From positions 806,001 through 870,000 of the forward strand of contig BLAL01000160.1 in the NCBI GenBank assembly GCA_015698045.1: a stretch of 64,000 nucleotides of DNA. Direction: 5' to 3'. The stretch is from Rhizophagus clarus (taxonomy: Eukaryota > Glomeromycota > Glomeromycetes > Glomerales > Glomeraceae). Within the stretch, counting starts at the first letter, position 1. Every line of letters starts with the position of its first letter. The notes under the pieces are model-generated. The model saw nothing but the letters and a program-made list of their open reading frames with translations, was not told the DNA's origin and searched no databases. Shown in pieces: positions 1-10,675 of this stretch. The translations under genes were made by a program, and so were the position numbers.

Positions 1-2189
1 AGCAGTAAAACCTGCTTGGATGATAATAGAACAAGAAGATACTAATCCTTATTATGAAAATACTATTGAAAAATATTTTGAAAGATCTGATGGATATGAA
101 TTTGATATTTTAATTTATCCTGAATATTTTTGTTAGAGCTCTAAATTTCCAGTTCGGTTCCATTTTCAGTTCCATTTCTGGTTCTGAACTTGGTTCCTTA
201 CTGGACGTTTTTCGGAATAAGATTTTTATTGAAAACGTTTTCAGAATCATTTTTTAATTGAAAAATGTTTTTTTGGTTAAAAAACTTTATCTGAAAACAT
301 TTTCAGTTTGAAGTATTTTTTGAAAAAACAGTTTCAGTTCCATTTTTTGATCTGAAAATGGAACCGGAACTAATTTTTCAAACTGAAAATGTTTTTTCGG
401 TAGTCATTTTAACTGAAAATATTTTCAGTTAAAGTATAACCTGAAAACGTTTTTCAGTAAAAATTTTAGGCCAAAAAACACTTTTGGTAAAATTTTATAT
501 CAGAGAGCCAAATCAGAACTGAAAATGGAACTGAACTGGAAATTCAGAGCTCTAATTTTTGTAAATAAAAATCAATTACATTGAAATGACAAAAAAAATC
601 AGATTATAATAAATCTTCTAGAAGTGAAAATAAATTAAAAGGAAATTATTCTACTTATTGATCCGCATTTCAATATTTTTTTTCCAGAAGAATATGCAAC
701 AGTAACACAAGATACTATAATCAATACAACTACTTTATCCCATTTTTCATATTTAAGAAATTATAGAAATTTGATTAAAAATTACTTATATCAATACAAC
801 AAAATATAAAAGACATTATTAGCAAACAACTCAGCAACTTGATTCCAAAACCTATAATTATATCAAATAATAAAGTATTAAATACTTTACAAGATCAATA
901 TAAAATATATAATATTATAAATTTATCTTGAGTTCTTTAAAAGAAAAGAAGCATCCATTTTTCTTTATTACTGGATCAGCTGGTATTGGAAAAACTTATT
1001 TAACAAAACAAATAATCAATTATCTTAAAAGCATTAATAAAAAATTTTTATTAATGGCTCCAACTGGTGTAGCAGCAGAAAAAGTTGGTGGTAAAACAAT
1101 TCATTCTAAATTAAAAATCACTGGTAATGTTTACAATTTACAAACTCTTTCATTATATAATGAACATTCAAAACATGAATTGAAAAAATAGAATATATTA
1201 TAATTAAAAAAATATCAATGGTTTCTTTTCAACTCTTTACATTTATTAGTAAAATATTTTGTAAGCTATACAGTAATTCACTTGAATTTGGTGGTATACC
1301 AGTCTTTGTAATAGGTGATTTAACTCAAATTCCACCTGTAAAAGGAGATCCAGTATTTTACTCTCCATTATGGAAAATATTTTTTCCATTATTTCTTAGA
1401 AAATCATGTCGTCAACAGGATAATGATGAATTTTTTCAAATCCTTCAAAAAGTTAGAATAGGTGAACAAACAATTCAAGCCATTAAGCTAAAAGTTGAGA
1501 TGTATCAAGAGCAAAATAATACTACTTTAAATACTACTTATATTGTATCACACAGAAAAATGGCTCAGACTATAAATTCCATAATATCAACAAAATTATC
1601 ATTATTTAATTCAAATGAAAAATCCTTTACTTCAATTTCAGTCAATTCTATAAATAATGAATAGTGGAACAGATCTCAATCAGAAAAGGCATTTATGTAT
1701 TATACAAACTATCCTGTTGAATTAGTATTATCAGTAGGTACAAGAGTTATGTTTCTTAATAATACTTAATTTAAACATGGATTATATAATGGTTCAATAG
1801 GTATAGTTATAAAAATATGCAATCAAGAAAGTGTTGAAGTTGCATTTCCATTAACTGATGGAATTAAAACTTTTACTATTCAAAAAGATACAGTATTCTT
1901 TATATTTAATGGTATGTCAGCAAAAAGAACTCAATTTCCATTGCAAAATGCTTTTGCACTAACTGTTCATAAAACTCAAAGTATTACATTACCTCATAGT
2001 ACTCTCTTATTAGATGAATCAATTTTTGCCTGTGGACAAGTTTACATTGCAATAAGTAAATCTCCATCATAGGATAAACTTGATATAACATTATTTAATA
2101 TAAATTCCATTAAAACAGATAAATGTGTATTAGAAGAATATAATAGATTACAAGAAATATACAATAATAATATTAGTAAATTTTTCACT
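1..2189 (+). pseudogene. Decayed PIF1/Helitron-type helicase, 5' end outside the window
   Basis: Fragments of one PIF1-family DNA helicase (ATP-dependent 5'-3' unwinding; in fungi often carried by Helitron transposons) lie in order on the plus strand. Positions 1-133 encode a pre-helicase piece; 928-1191 holds the Walker A motif GSAGIGKT and the PTGVAAEKVGG motif; 1218-1664 holds the GDLTQIPPVKG motif; 1680-2180 holds the C-terminal ALTVHKTQ motif and a GQVYIAISKSPS segment. The reading frame is broken by stops at 1189-1191, 1662-1664, 1767-1769 and 2070-2072, by frameshifts before 928, and by the MITE at 134-554. Two stops sit where the family usually has Trp (TGG to TAG) and others fit CAA or CAG to stop. 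The 3' end abuts the next transposon. The PIF1 call is firm; the Helitron origin is inference, since no Helitron ends were identified. Confidence 0.8.
134..554. mobile_element. 421-bp hAT-type MITE with 8-bp target duplication
   Basis: The element starts TAGAGCTCT and ends AGAGCTCTA. The two ends form an inverted repeat of about 38 bp with about two mismatches. It is flanked by a perfect 8-bp direct repeat ATTTTTGT at 126-133 and 555-562, which is the hAT signature; the TAGAG tip also fits the hAT terminal consensus. It has no coding capacity. The interior is full of short palindromic pieces of the CTGAAAA / TTTTCAG type, as expected of subterminal transposase-binding repeats. It landed in the helicase reading frame, so it is younger than that gene. 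It must be moved by a hAT transposase in trans; its tip resembles that of the hAT at 5719 only over TAGAG. Confidence 0.88.
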
Positions 2190-2374
2190 TATCGCCGTTT
2201 TCAAAATGGTGCGATTTTCAAATTTGAGGAGTTGTCAACAAAAAAAAGAATTCGAATTCCAAAATCTGTGTAACATTGTGATCTGTCCAATAAGATTTTA
2301 AAATAAAAATCAAATTTTTTTGAGTTTTTTGACGCGTAAAAAATCTATTTCGCGTATATAAAGTGTATATAAGA

Positions 2375-4018
2375 ATGTCTTCTATTCCACCAAGAAACTA
2401 CCAAATTGGAGTGTGTTTTATATGTCAAATATGCATGTATTGTGGTATAGATTTGACATCAAATAATTGTGATTGTAACAAAACGGTCAAACCAACCAAA
2501 AAAAATCGTACTGAAAAAGTTCCATATTTTAGAAACTTAGCTTACAAACCAGATAAAATACATGAAAAAATAAAAATTGCTTTATCATTTAGCAATCAAA
2601 AATATGGATATAAGTTGAATATGGAACAGCCATGTAATTGTATACTTTGCTCGGCATGCAACAGTCAAATTAACAGAGATATTAAAGCGGCTGATAAAGA
2701 TAAAAAATTTATTATCATTCCTCCTTCACCAACCGATGATACTTCTTCTCAACCATCTACACCATCTATACCACCGCAAATAGAATTCAAATTATGCATG
2801 TCTATCAAACAAAACAAACAAACATTGCCTGCTATAATAATTAGCTTTAATTTAGAATATCCAACCTTTATTGATTTTAGGGATAAACTTGAGTCATTTA
2901 TCTGTGAACAAGTTGGATTAATATATAAAAATGAATATACTTTAGCATACAAATCATATTCAGAGAGTGGAGCTGAAACACTTTTAGGTAACGAAGAAGC
3001 GTTTGATGAATTTTTAAAAGATTATCAAAGTATGACAACAGGAAATAAAAAAGTAGTAGTTGTTGTTACACTTAAAGAAGCATCTAAGAAACAATCACGT
3101 CAGGTATTTATTATTTTTGAAAATTATTTACAAAACTATTATATATCTAATAAAATTATGGAGTGATGAAATTTCAGAACAGGAATCTGATGAAGGATCA
3201 GATAATGATACCCAAAATACTAAGTCCAAATCACAACCGCCATCAAAAAAATGTGCAAAGAAGCGTACACCTAAAGAAGCAGATTTGGATGAAAATGAAG
3301 CATTGATTGGTTCTTATGTAATAAAATTAAATGATAAGTATATTTGTGATGTTCAAAATCACAAACACTGTTTTATTAAAGAGGACCGTCATTTACCTTT
3401 AACTAATTTTGCAATTAGTTTATGGGCTAAAGAAATTGTATGTATTTACAAATATATTACAAGTTTTAAATTTTATAATATTATTAAATTTATTTTATTT
3501 TTATTATAGGTAAATAAAAATACAGATTTAGATACTCCTCCTAATCATGCTATGTTTAGTATGATGCATTCAGTAAAAATAACTAAAAGAAATTCTTCTA
3601 ATGTTACTGATGATTTCATTAATAATTCTCAAATGACAACATATTCTCAATATCCCTACCATTCTTATTATCCTCAACAAATGTATTATTCATCATATCC
3701 ATATTATCATTCTGATTATGATTCAAGAAGATCTTCAATTATCTCACAATTATCAGATCAAAGTTTATTAATTTCTTCACAAACATCATTAGATCACAAT
3801 TTAACAAAAAAAACTATACCAAGTATGGAAGATTTTTTGAAAAACCTAGATCAAGAATATGGAATGGAAAATTTACATGCTATTTATCTGTTTTTGAAGA
3901 ACAGGAAATTCTTGTTAATCAATTTACAAGATTATCAGAATCTGAATATATTTCAATGGGTGTAACAATTATTGGATGTAGACAAATATTGCGTGATGAG
4001 GCAAAAAAATATGAGTAA
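2375..4018 (+). CDS. Transposon cargo gene: Cys-rich N-terminus and C-terminal SAM domain (one frameshift)
   Basis: Not the transposase; role unknown. Proposed exons are 2375-3103, 3183-3437 and 3510-4018; introns 3104-3182 (tandem acceptor TTTCAG/AACAG, of which the second keeps frame) and 3438-3509 keep the frame open. The ATG at 2375 is the first in frame. Residues 10-35 and 85-100 are Cys-rich (CxxC pairs; CNCILCSAC), suggesting metal binding. A middle part, KLCMSIKQNKQTLPAIII onward, looks folded; then comes an acidic/basic low-complexity stretch and a Tyr/Ser-rich stretch. The last ~65 residues read as a SAM (sterile alpha motif) domain, from SMEDFLKNLDQEYG to IIGCRQILRDEAKKYE, but only if one base is restored near 3885: without it the frame ends at 3965. 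SAM domains mediate protein or RNA binding. That this protein helps transposition is a guess. Confidence 0.68.
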
Positions 4019-4157
4019 TTTCAGTACATATTTTACATTTTTTGTATATATTTTTGTATATTTCATTTTATTAGTATAATAATTCAATAAAAGTTAATGG
4101 TATTACAAATAAATATACACATTATAAATGAAAATAAATTTCAAAATTTTATTTTAT

Positions 4158-5247
4158 TTATAAATAAACTGATTCTTCAAAATATTTTTTTGCTATATCT
4201 GGTGTAGTTTGAGCTAATGCAACTAAAATTAAATATATTGGGTCAAAATAATTTGCAAAATCTCTGTATCTTTTTAACCAAGATTTTAACGCTGAAAAAG
4301 CTGTTTCAATGGGATTTAAATCTGGTGAATAGGGCGGTAAATAAAGTATTTTCCCACCAATGTCTTCTACTGCTGTAACTAAATCATCATCATGATGTAT
4401 ACGTGCATTATCCATAACTAATACACTATGTTTAGCCGGATATGGATTCATTTGAGGTATCTTATTGAAAACAAATGAATATTGTTAATAAAAAATTCTA
4501 AATAATGATATAAATATAAATTATTTACCAATTGTGTTAAAACAAAAGTTTTAAATCTCTCTTTATCACAACTCCCTTCCATAATATCTACAGCAATGAA
4601 ACCTTCTAAAGATAGGGCAGGTAAAATAGTATAACGTTTTCCCCTAACAAAAACAACACTTTTTTTTGCTCTAGTGTTGATAGAAGAATAGCCATATAAT
4701 CTGGTAAGTGTCCTCTCATCCTTCGCAGATTCGTCAATAAAAATTAGTTGTTCAGCAGTATAATTCATTCCAATATTATATAAATAAACACCTCGCAATA
4801 TATCACTTCTTTCTTTTGATGCTTTTTGTATTTTCTTTCTAGTTATACCACAAAATTTAAGAGAACGCCATAATGTTGGAATAGAAACCAGTTTTCCTAT
4901 TCTCTGCTCCATCTCGTGTACCAATTCATCAAGGTACCAATCTACTTTGTCTTTAACCAAGCTTTCCAATACCTATAAATTATAAACTCTGTTAGATAAA
5001 AAATAATATATAGTTATTACATCAAAATAATTATTACCTGCATATCTTGTCTTAATAATATTTTTCTCCTTCCCACTTTACCAACAAATGGATCTTTTAC
5101 ACATCCCCATTTTTTAAAAATTCTACAGACTTTATAAACAGTTGACTCGCTAACATACATTCTTTTAGCAATTTCATTTTGCGTTAAACCCTCAGCTTGA
5201 CAACAAATAATTCGCCATCTCAAATCTTCACTTAGACTTTTTCCCAT
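4158..5247 (-). CDS. Tc1/IS630-type DD34E transposase, three exons, apparently intact
   Basis: Exons read 5247-5038, 4972-4529 and 4460-4158 (introns 65 and 68 bp, GT-AG) give 318 residues with no stop. The N-terminus is a helix-turn-helix (EIAKRMYVSESTVYKVCRIF) with a GRR linker, for binding the terminal repeats. The catalytic DDE core follows: first Asp in FIDESAKDE, second Asp in VMDNARIHH, and Glu in PPYSPDLNPIE, with 34 residues between the second Asp and the Glu (DD34E). Splicing at 4528/4461 joins TQL to IPQMNPYPAKH and restores the normal spacing, which supports the introns. It would cut and paste the element at 2192-5597 into TA sites in the nucleus. Length is normal for the family. 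All catalytic residues are present, so it may be active. Confidence 0.88.
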
Positions 5248-8200
5248 CCTTAATCTAATATTGCTTTAAGAAATTATAATATTGTTAATTTTCAACAACT
5301 AAAGCGTATTTTGTAATAAAAAAAAAGAGAAACTAAAAAAATTCGCGAAAATTCGCAAAAATTCGCGGGAATTCGTTTTATTAGAGGTAATATTTTTGAG
5401 AATTCGAAGGTAAAGAACTACTTTAGTACTATGAAACTCAGAATATAGTAACTGTAAGACCCATAGTATATATTTGTAAAAAGAATTCGCAACGTTTGTT
5501 ATAAATTTTAAAAAGAGTTCGCAAAAAAATGCAAAATTCGCGTAATTTGTAACACGTTATCATGTGATCAAAAATCGCACCATTTTGAAAACGGCGATAA
5601 ACTTTTTTAACTGCATATTATATTTTATAAATAAAATATTATTTAATTTTATAATAAATTGCTTAAATACTAAATACTAACAATCTATATTCATCTAAAA
5701 CTCCCCTGAAAATGAACCTAGAGTTTGGATCTGTGTATCCGGTATCCATGTATCCGTACGGATAATGGATTGCAGATACTCATTTTATTATTTTGGATAG
5801 AATCCTTGGATAAATAATTTTGTACGGATAATCCGTAGGTGATCCGCAGATAATCCTTATATCCATGGATAAACAGATATGCGGATAATCCATTATATCC
5901 ATGGATAACCCAAAATATTTTTTTTACATAAACGCAATATTTCTCATTTATTTTTTTTATTAATTTATTTTTATTTTTAAATTTTATTCTTTAAACTGAC
6001 AGACATTCAGAAAAGGTTTGTTTTTTTGGTTTTTTTTTTATAATTTAAATTTTGGAAAGATTGAAAGAAACGAGGCGAATAAATTAAATTACTAAAGGCT
6101 GTTTTGAGTTTTTTTTACTTTTTTAAATTTTAATTTTTTATTCTCGTTATTGCTTTGTCCTTGGTTTCATTACTAAACAATCTTTCTTTTTTTTTTATTA
6201 ATTTCAGTCAGTTTTAACGTTTTATTAGCCTATTAGGAGAAACAAAAAGTAGGTTAGTTTTTTTTTTTTTACTTTTTTTTTATTTTTATTGTTGTTTCGT
6301 CTGCTATTTCATCCTTGTTACATTTACTAACCGAACTTTCTTTGTCTTCTTAGTTTTGGATGGATCTATCAAGAGAAATGAGTAGGTTAGTAGATAATTT
6401 CACCATTGCTGTTTCGTCCTTATAACCAATCTTTATTCTTTAGATTTTGATGATGCATCTCGGGAAGGTATATTTTATTTGTTTCCATTTGATTTCTTCA
6501 TCTTACATTTCACTAATTTTTTTATATTTTATTTTTAGTTTTTACCAGTTTTCAGTTAATGACATTTTTTGTTTTCTGTCATTTTTTTTTTAGTAATCAA
6601 TAAATAAATAAAAAAATGTATAAAGTCAGATTTATTAAATGAGTAAATTTAATTTAAAAAAAAGTGAAGGAATCGGGAATTTTTTGAATTAATTCTTTCC
6701 GAATTTTCAGAATTGATTTTTCTGGTTGTGTAATTGTGTTTCGTAATACAATCAATATAAATGATCGATTTTTTGATCTTTGGCGAAAAAATTTTTTAAT
6801 TTCAATTTTTCATTTTCACTTTTGCAATTTTAGTGTTTTAAATAATGGAACTTAACAATGACGAAGACAATGCTTATTTTAGTGATTCTGCTCGAACTGA
6901 TAGTACAGCTGGTACAGAAGCAAGTGGAAGAAAGAGAAGAAGGGTTTTAGTTGTGGATAAAACAGATATATGGCATTATTTTAATAAGCTGGATTCACCA
7001 AAACCCAAACATAAAAAAGGCTCTTGCAATGTAGAGATTAGAACAAGCAAAGATGTGAAAATATGTGGACATGTAATTAATACAGATGGATCAACTGGTA
7101 ATTTTTGGTCTCATTTAGAAGCTAATCATGGTATACTTAGATCTGAAAAAGAAAATACTAGCAGTAATCCTACTCAAGCCAAAGTTGATGTAATGTTTCA
7201 AAAACAGTGGTCAAAAAATCCTAAGTGCAAGCGAGAGTGTGATGAAGCATTAACAGAATTTTTAATTGATGACATGCAACCACTTTATGTGTTAAAGAAT
7301 GAAGGTTTTATTAATTTAGTTAAAACACTTGATCCTTATTATACTCTTCCAAGTGACAAATACGTCAAAAAACTTATTACTAAAGCATATAATAATTCTA
7401 AATAAGAACTAATAAAATTATTTGGTAATACCATAAAATTCTGTTTGATCACGATAGATTTATGGACTAGTAAAGATCATCAAGAGTATATTGGTGTTAC
7501 GTGTTCATTTATCAACAAAGAATTCGAATTACAAGAAATAATGTTAGCATATCAATATATGGAGTATCCTCATACAAGTCAAAATATTGCACGAACAATA
7601 ATGAATCTAATTTTTGAATGGGGTTTGGAAAAAAAATTTATTTATATTACTACCGATAATGGTAGTAATATGGTCGCTGCTTCTAGACTTTTACCTAATA
7701 CATTTCGGATTCCCTGTGCAGCTCGTACATTAAATCTTGTAGTAAATAAAGGTTTAATACCAGTTGAAATCTTAATAGCACGTGCAAAATGACTTATTAA
7801 TTTTTTTATGAGTCCAAAACAAAATGAACGGTTAAAGGCAATACAAACATGTCATTTAAATGGAACTGAGGTTTATTTTTACATTTATTTTAATATATTT
7901 CATTATTTATTCATAATATTAATAATACTAAATATAGCCTTTTTTTAGGATTTTTCAGAAAATCACAAGTATTTGCGTACAATTCAGGACATGAAGACGA
8001 GATAGAATTCGTCATATCTTGCATGGGAACGTCTTCTTAAACTTCATCATGCAATTAATATTTTAATTGCAACTATGAGTACCAAAAGTGAATCTGATAC
8101 AGATACAAAAAAAGATTTAAAACGTCTTAAAGAAATAATGCTTAGTGATGATGAGTGGAAACTTATGAAACAATTAACTAAAATACTTCAACCTTTTTAT

Positions 8201-8308
8201 GATGCAACTAAATTACTAGGTGGTAAAAAGTATGCAACAGCTTCTTTTATGTATTATGTTGTGGCTACTCTTCAAATTAAAGTAATTCCTAAAGAAGTTG
8301 AAGTAGTA

Positions 8309-9617
8309 CAGATGGTGCCCAAAATTATCCGGCCACTTTATTTTGCCAAAATTATGCCGATCATCACGTGTTATTATGATGTAAACAAACAATAATTTTG
8401 TATTTATAATCGCAATGAACAATCCTCTGCGCCACATTTCTTCTGGAACTTTCCAGAAAAATGAAACCACTTACCCCAAAAACTTGTGGTGCAATTGTTT
8501 ACGGTCACAATTGTGGACATTCAAGTCGCACAATTGCCAAACAACTGGGGTGTGGGAAAACAACAGTTAATGACATACTTAAACGCCTTCGTGAAACTCA
8601 CTCTTTAACACCAAAAAAACAAACTGGGCGTCCACCACTTCTCGACTCACCAGCTCAACAAAAACTTAAGTCCTTCATTAAAGAAAACAATGAAAATCGT
8701 CGACTTTGTTCAAAAAAAATTGCGACCACTTGGACAGCCCAAACAAAGCAACCTATTTCTCATAATACTATACGCCGAAACCTTAAGAAAGTTGGACTTA
8801 CAGCATGTATTCCTCGTCGTAAACCTGCAATGACAGAAGCACATTATCAGGCTCGGCTTGAGTGGGCTTATGAACATGAAAATTGGACGGAAAGAAAATG
8901 GAAAAGAGTCCTATTTTCAGATGAAAGCACTTTCACTCAATTTCAACAGGGTTGGCAAGGAATGGTATGGCGTGAACCTGGGAAGGAGTTAAATCCTGAT
9001 TGTATTTCAGTTACTGTGAAACACAGTCCTAGCAAAATGTTTTGGGGGTATTTTTCCTGGAGCGGCCTTGGGCCAATTGTTCCATTAAATGGTTCAGTTA
9101 CTGGCCAAACACATGCTAAAATTATTAATGATTTTGTTGTGCCTACCTTGCACACACATTTTCCACAAGGTAATGGAATCTTTCAGGAGAATAATGCTGC
9201 ACTACACCGTTCAAAAGTTGCTACGGCCGCACGTGAAAATGCCGGGATTGTGATGCTTGACTGGCCAGCTCAGTCACCAGATATCAATCCTATAGAAAAT
9301 ATCTGGGCCGAAATGAAGATGATGATTCGACGTCATTCGCCACCACCATCTAGTATTAGTGTGCTTATGGAGTATGTTACAGATGCGTGGAATGACATTC
9401 CTCCTGAATATTATAGAAAACTGATCAAAAGTATGCCTCGGAGGGTTGATGCAGTTATTTCTGCAAATGGAAATACAATAAATTATTAAATTTTTGTAAA
9501 TTTTAATAAAGGAAGGCATAATAAATATGTTAAACTTAAATTTTTATTTTCATCATATTTAACATATATAAGTTTTTCAAATTTGAAAAGTGGCCGGATA
9601 ATTTTGGGCACCATCTG
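8309..9617. mobile_element. 1.3-kb Tc1 element inserted in the hAT transposase gene
   Basis: A perfect 31-bp inverted repeat starts CAGATGGTGCCCAAAATTAT at 8309 and, on the other strand, at 9617. TA target duplications lie at 8307-8308 and 9618-9619. Size, CAG tips and a single intronless transposase gene are typical of Tc1. Being nested, it is the youngest layer in this stack. Perfect terminal repeats suggest recent arrival, yet its own transposase is mutated at a catalytic site, so it was probably mobilised by a sister copy or decayed right after insertion. Confidence 0.94.
8461..9489 (+). CDS. Tc1 transposase with second catalytic Asp changed to Asn
   Basis: A single open frame of 342 residues, full length for Tc1. 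Residues 1-50 form a helix-turn-helix (SSRTIAKQLGCGKTTVNDIL) and a GRPP linker leads to a second helix-turn-helix (about 65-115). The DDE core has the first Asp at 154 (LFSDEST) and the Glu at 279 (SPDINPIENIW). At residue 244 the usual FQxDNAP motif reads FQENNAAL: the catalytic Asp is Asn (codon AAT at 9190-9192), a one-base G-to-A change from GAT. Spacing from residue 244 to the Glu is 34, so the alignment is firm. Known chemistry of the family says this Asp binds metal, so the enzyme is likely dead although the frame is clean. It starts at the ATG just inside the left inverted repeat. Confidence 0.92.
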   Translation: MKPLTPKTCGAIVYGHNCGHSSRTIAKQLGCGKTTVNDILKRLRETHSLTPKKQTGRPPLLDSPAQQKLKSFIKENNENRRLCSKKIATTWTAQTKQPISHNTIRRNLKKVGLTACIPRRKPAMTEAHYQARLEWAYEHENWTERKWKRVLFSDESTFTQFQQGWQGMVWREPGKELNPDCISVTVKHSPSKMFWGYFSWSGLGPIVPLNGSVTGQTHAKIINDFVVPTLHTHFPQGNGIFQENNAALHRSKVATAARENAGIVMLDWPAQSPDINPIENIWAEMKMMIRRHSPPPSSISVLMEYVTDAWNDIPPEYYRKLIKSMPRRVDAVISANGNTINY

Positions 9618-10364
9618 TAGATTTGACAAATGATGATGATGCATTTGATGATGATATTGAATTTGAAGATGGTGATGATGACAATGTTATTATTATGCAA
9701 AACACAAAAAGAAAAATCAAGATTAAAAATCCTTTAAATTGTGAAGGAAAGGAAGAAGAAGTCAAAAGAAATTTATATCATTTATTACATCATTATTGGG
9801 AAAATCCAGCAAAAGAAGGAATGATATCAGCATTACTAGATCCACGTGTAAAAAGTCTCAATTTTGTTTCTAGTTTAAAAAAAGAAGGGATAATTTCTCT
9901 TTTGCATGATGAATATCAATTTGTTAAAGAATCAGAAGAGTTTGCTACTGGTACTACATTAAATAGTGATGATTTAGATTTATTAGAATCAAATAACTCT
10001 TTACTTATAGATATGTTTGCAGAAAGTCAAAGTGCCGAAAATGAAATTAATGATTACCTTTCATTACAACAATTATCTCCTAAAACTGATCCTTATAAAT
10101 GGTGGACAGGAAATCAAAATAGATTTCCGATTTTATCTTATTTAGCCAAAAAATATTTATCAATTTCTGCTACTTCAACTTCTAGTGAAAGGTTATTTTT
10201 TCAAGCAGGTAATACAATGACAGCAAAACGTACGCAACTAAAGCCAAAGTTCTTTGAAAAGCTTTTGTTTCTAAAAAAAAATCATAAAATTTTAGGTAAT
10301 ATTTTTCCACCGGAAATTTATAATGAGATTGATCAAATTTAAAATTTAATAAATAAATAGGGTA

Positions 10365-10640
10365 TAAATATCATATTATCCTTATTATCCGTATTATCTG
10401 TATTATTCATATATCTGCATTATCTGCATTATCCGTGTTATCTGCATAATCCACGTTATCCGTGTTATTCGCATTATCTGTATATCCATATTATCTGTAT
10501 TATCTGTACTATCCATGGATAACATGGATATGGATTATCCATTCAATTTTTTTTTAAATTATCCATATCCAGGCTTAATTTTTGTATGGATAACAGATAC
10601 TAGATTTTTATTATGGATATGTATCCATGGATAACATGAA
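10365..10640. repeat. Subterminal ~12-bp repeats of the hAT element
   Basis: Words of the type TATTATCTGTAT, TTATCCG and GCATTATCTG recur about every 12 bases between the transposase stop and the right inverted repeat. A matching but sparser set lies just inside the left end (5730-5930) in both orientations. Such clusters in hAT elements bind the BED domain of the transposase. Confidence 0.7.
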
Positions 10641-10675
10641 TACACGGATCCAAACTCTAAATGAACCATTGTTAA

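Larger units (their letters stand above)
2192..5597. mobile_element. 3.4-kb Tc1/mariner-type transposon carrying two convergent genes
   Basis: Both ends carry a perfect 27-bp inverted repeat (2192-2218 and 5571-5597) beginning TCGCCGTTTTCAAAATGGTG, flanked by TA on each side (2190-2191 and 5598-5599). TA duplication plus the DD34E transposase inside place it in the IS630/Tc1/mariner superfamily. At 3406 bp it is more than twice the usual size because it holds, besides the transposase (minus strand, 4158-5247), a second intron-containing gene (plus strand, 2375-4018). The two genes converge with about 140 bp between their stops. The subterminal part near 5330-5560 is rich in ATTCGCG-like repeats. 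Perfect terminal repeats and an uninterrupted transposase suggest a recent insertion; the cargo gene has one frameshift. Confidence 0.9.
6845..10342 (+). pseudogene. hAT transposase, three nonsense codons and a Tc1 insertion
   Basis: From the N-terminus: acidic start, BED-type zinc finger (about residues 40-100; Cys, Cys, then GNFWSHLEANHG), RNase H-like core with TIDLWTSKDHQEYIGVTCSF, ITTDNGSNMV and a CAARTLNLVV motif, and the C-terminal hAT dimerisation domain (KWWTGNQNRFPILSYLAKKY, then TSTSSERLFFQAGN) ending at 10342. A probable intron is 7870-7949. Stops lie at 7403-7405 (TAA), 7790-7792 (TGA where Arg fits) and 8003-8005 (TAG where the family has Trp, in KTR-stop-NSSYLAWERLL). The Tc1 element at 8309-9617 sits between codons for EVEV and DLTNDDDD; excluding it, and counting one TA, gives an uninterrupted frame across the junction. 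The protein can no longer be made whole, so this copy needs help in trans. Confidence 0.9.
5719..10659. mobile_element. 4.9-kb hAT transposon with 8-bp target duplication, split by a Tc1 element
   Basis: The left end TAGAGTTTGGATCTGTGTAT and the right end (reverse complement TAGAGTTTGGATCCGTGTAT) form inverted repeats with one mismatch in 20. The 8-bp repeat AATGAACC flanks both sides (5711-5718, 10660-10667). This and the BED finger plus hAT dimerisation domain inside identify the superfamily. Both subterminal regions (about 5730-5930 and 10365-10640) are dense with GGATAA/TTATCC/ATCTG words spaced about 12 bases, likely transposase-binding repeats. Without the 1309-bp Tc1 insertion at 8309-9617 the element would be about 3.6 kb. 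The right end lies only ~16 bp from the start of the tandem array at 10676. Confidence 0.92.

Noticed and set aside
8943-9519. Minus-strand ORFs inside the Tc1 element
   Set aside because: Antisense of the transposase gene.
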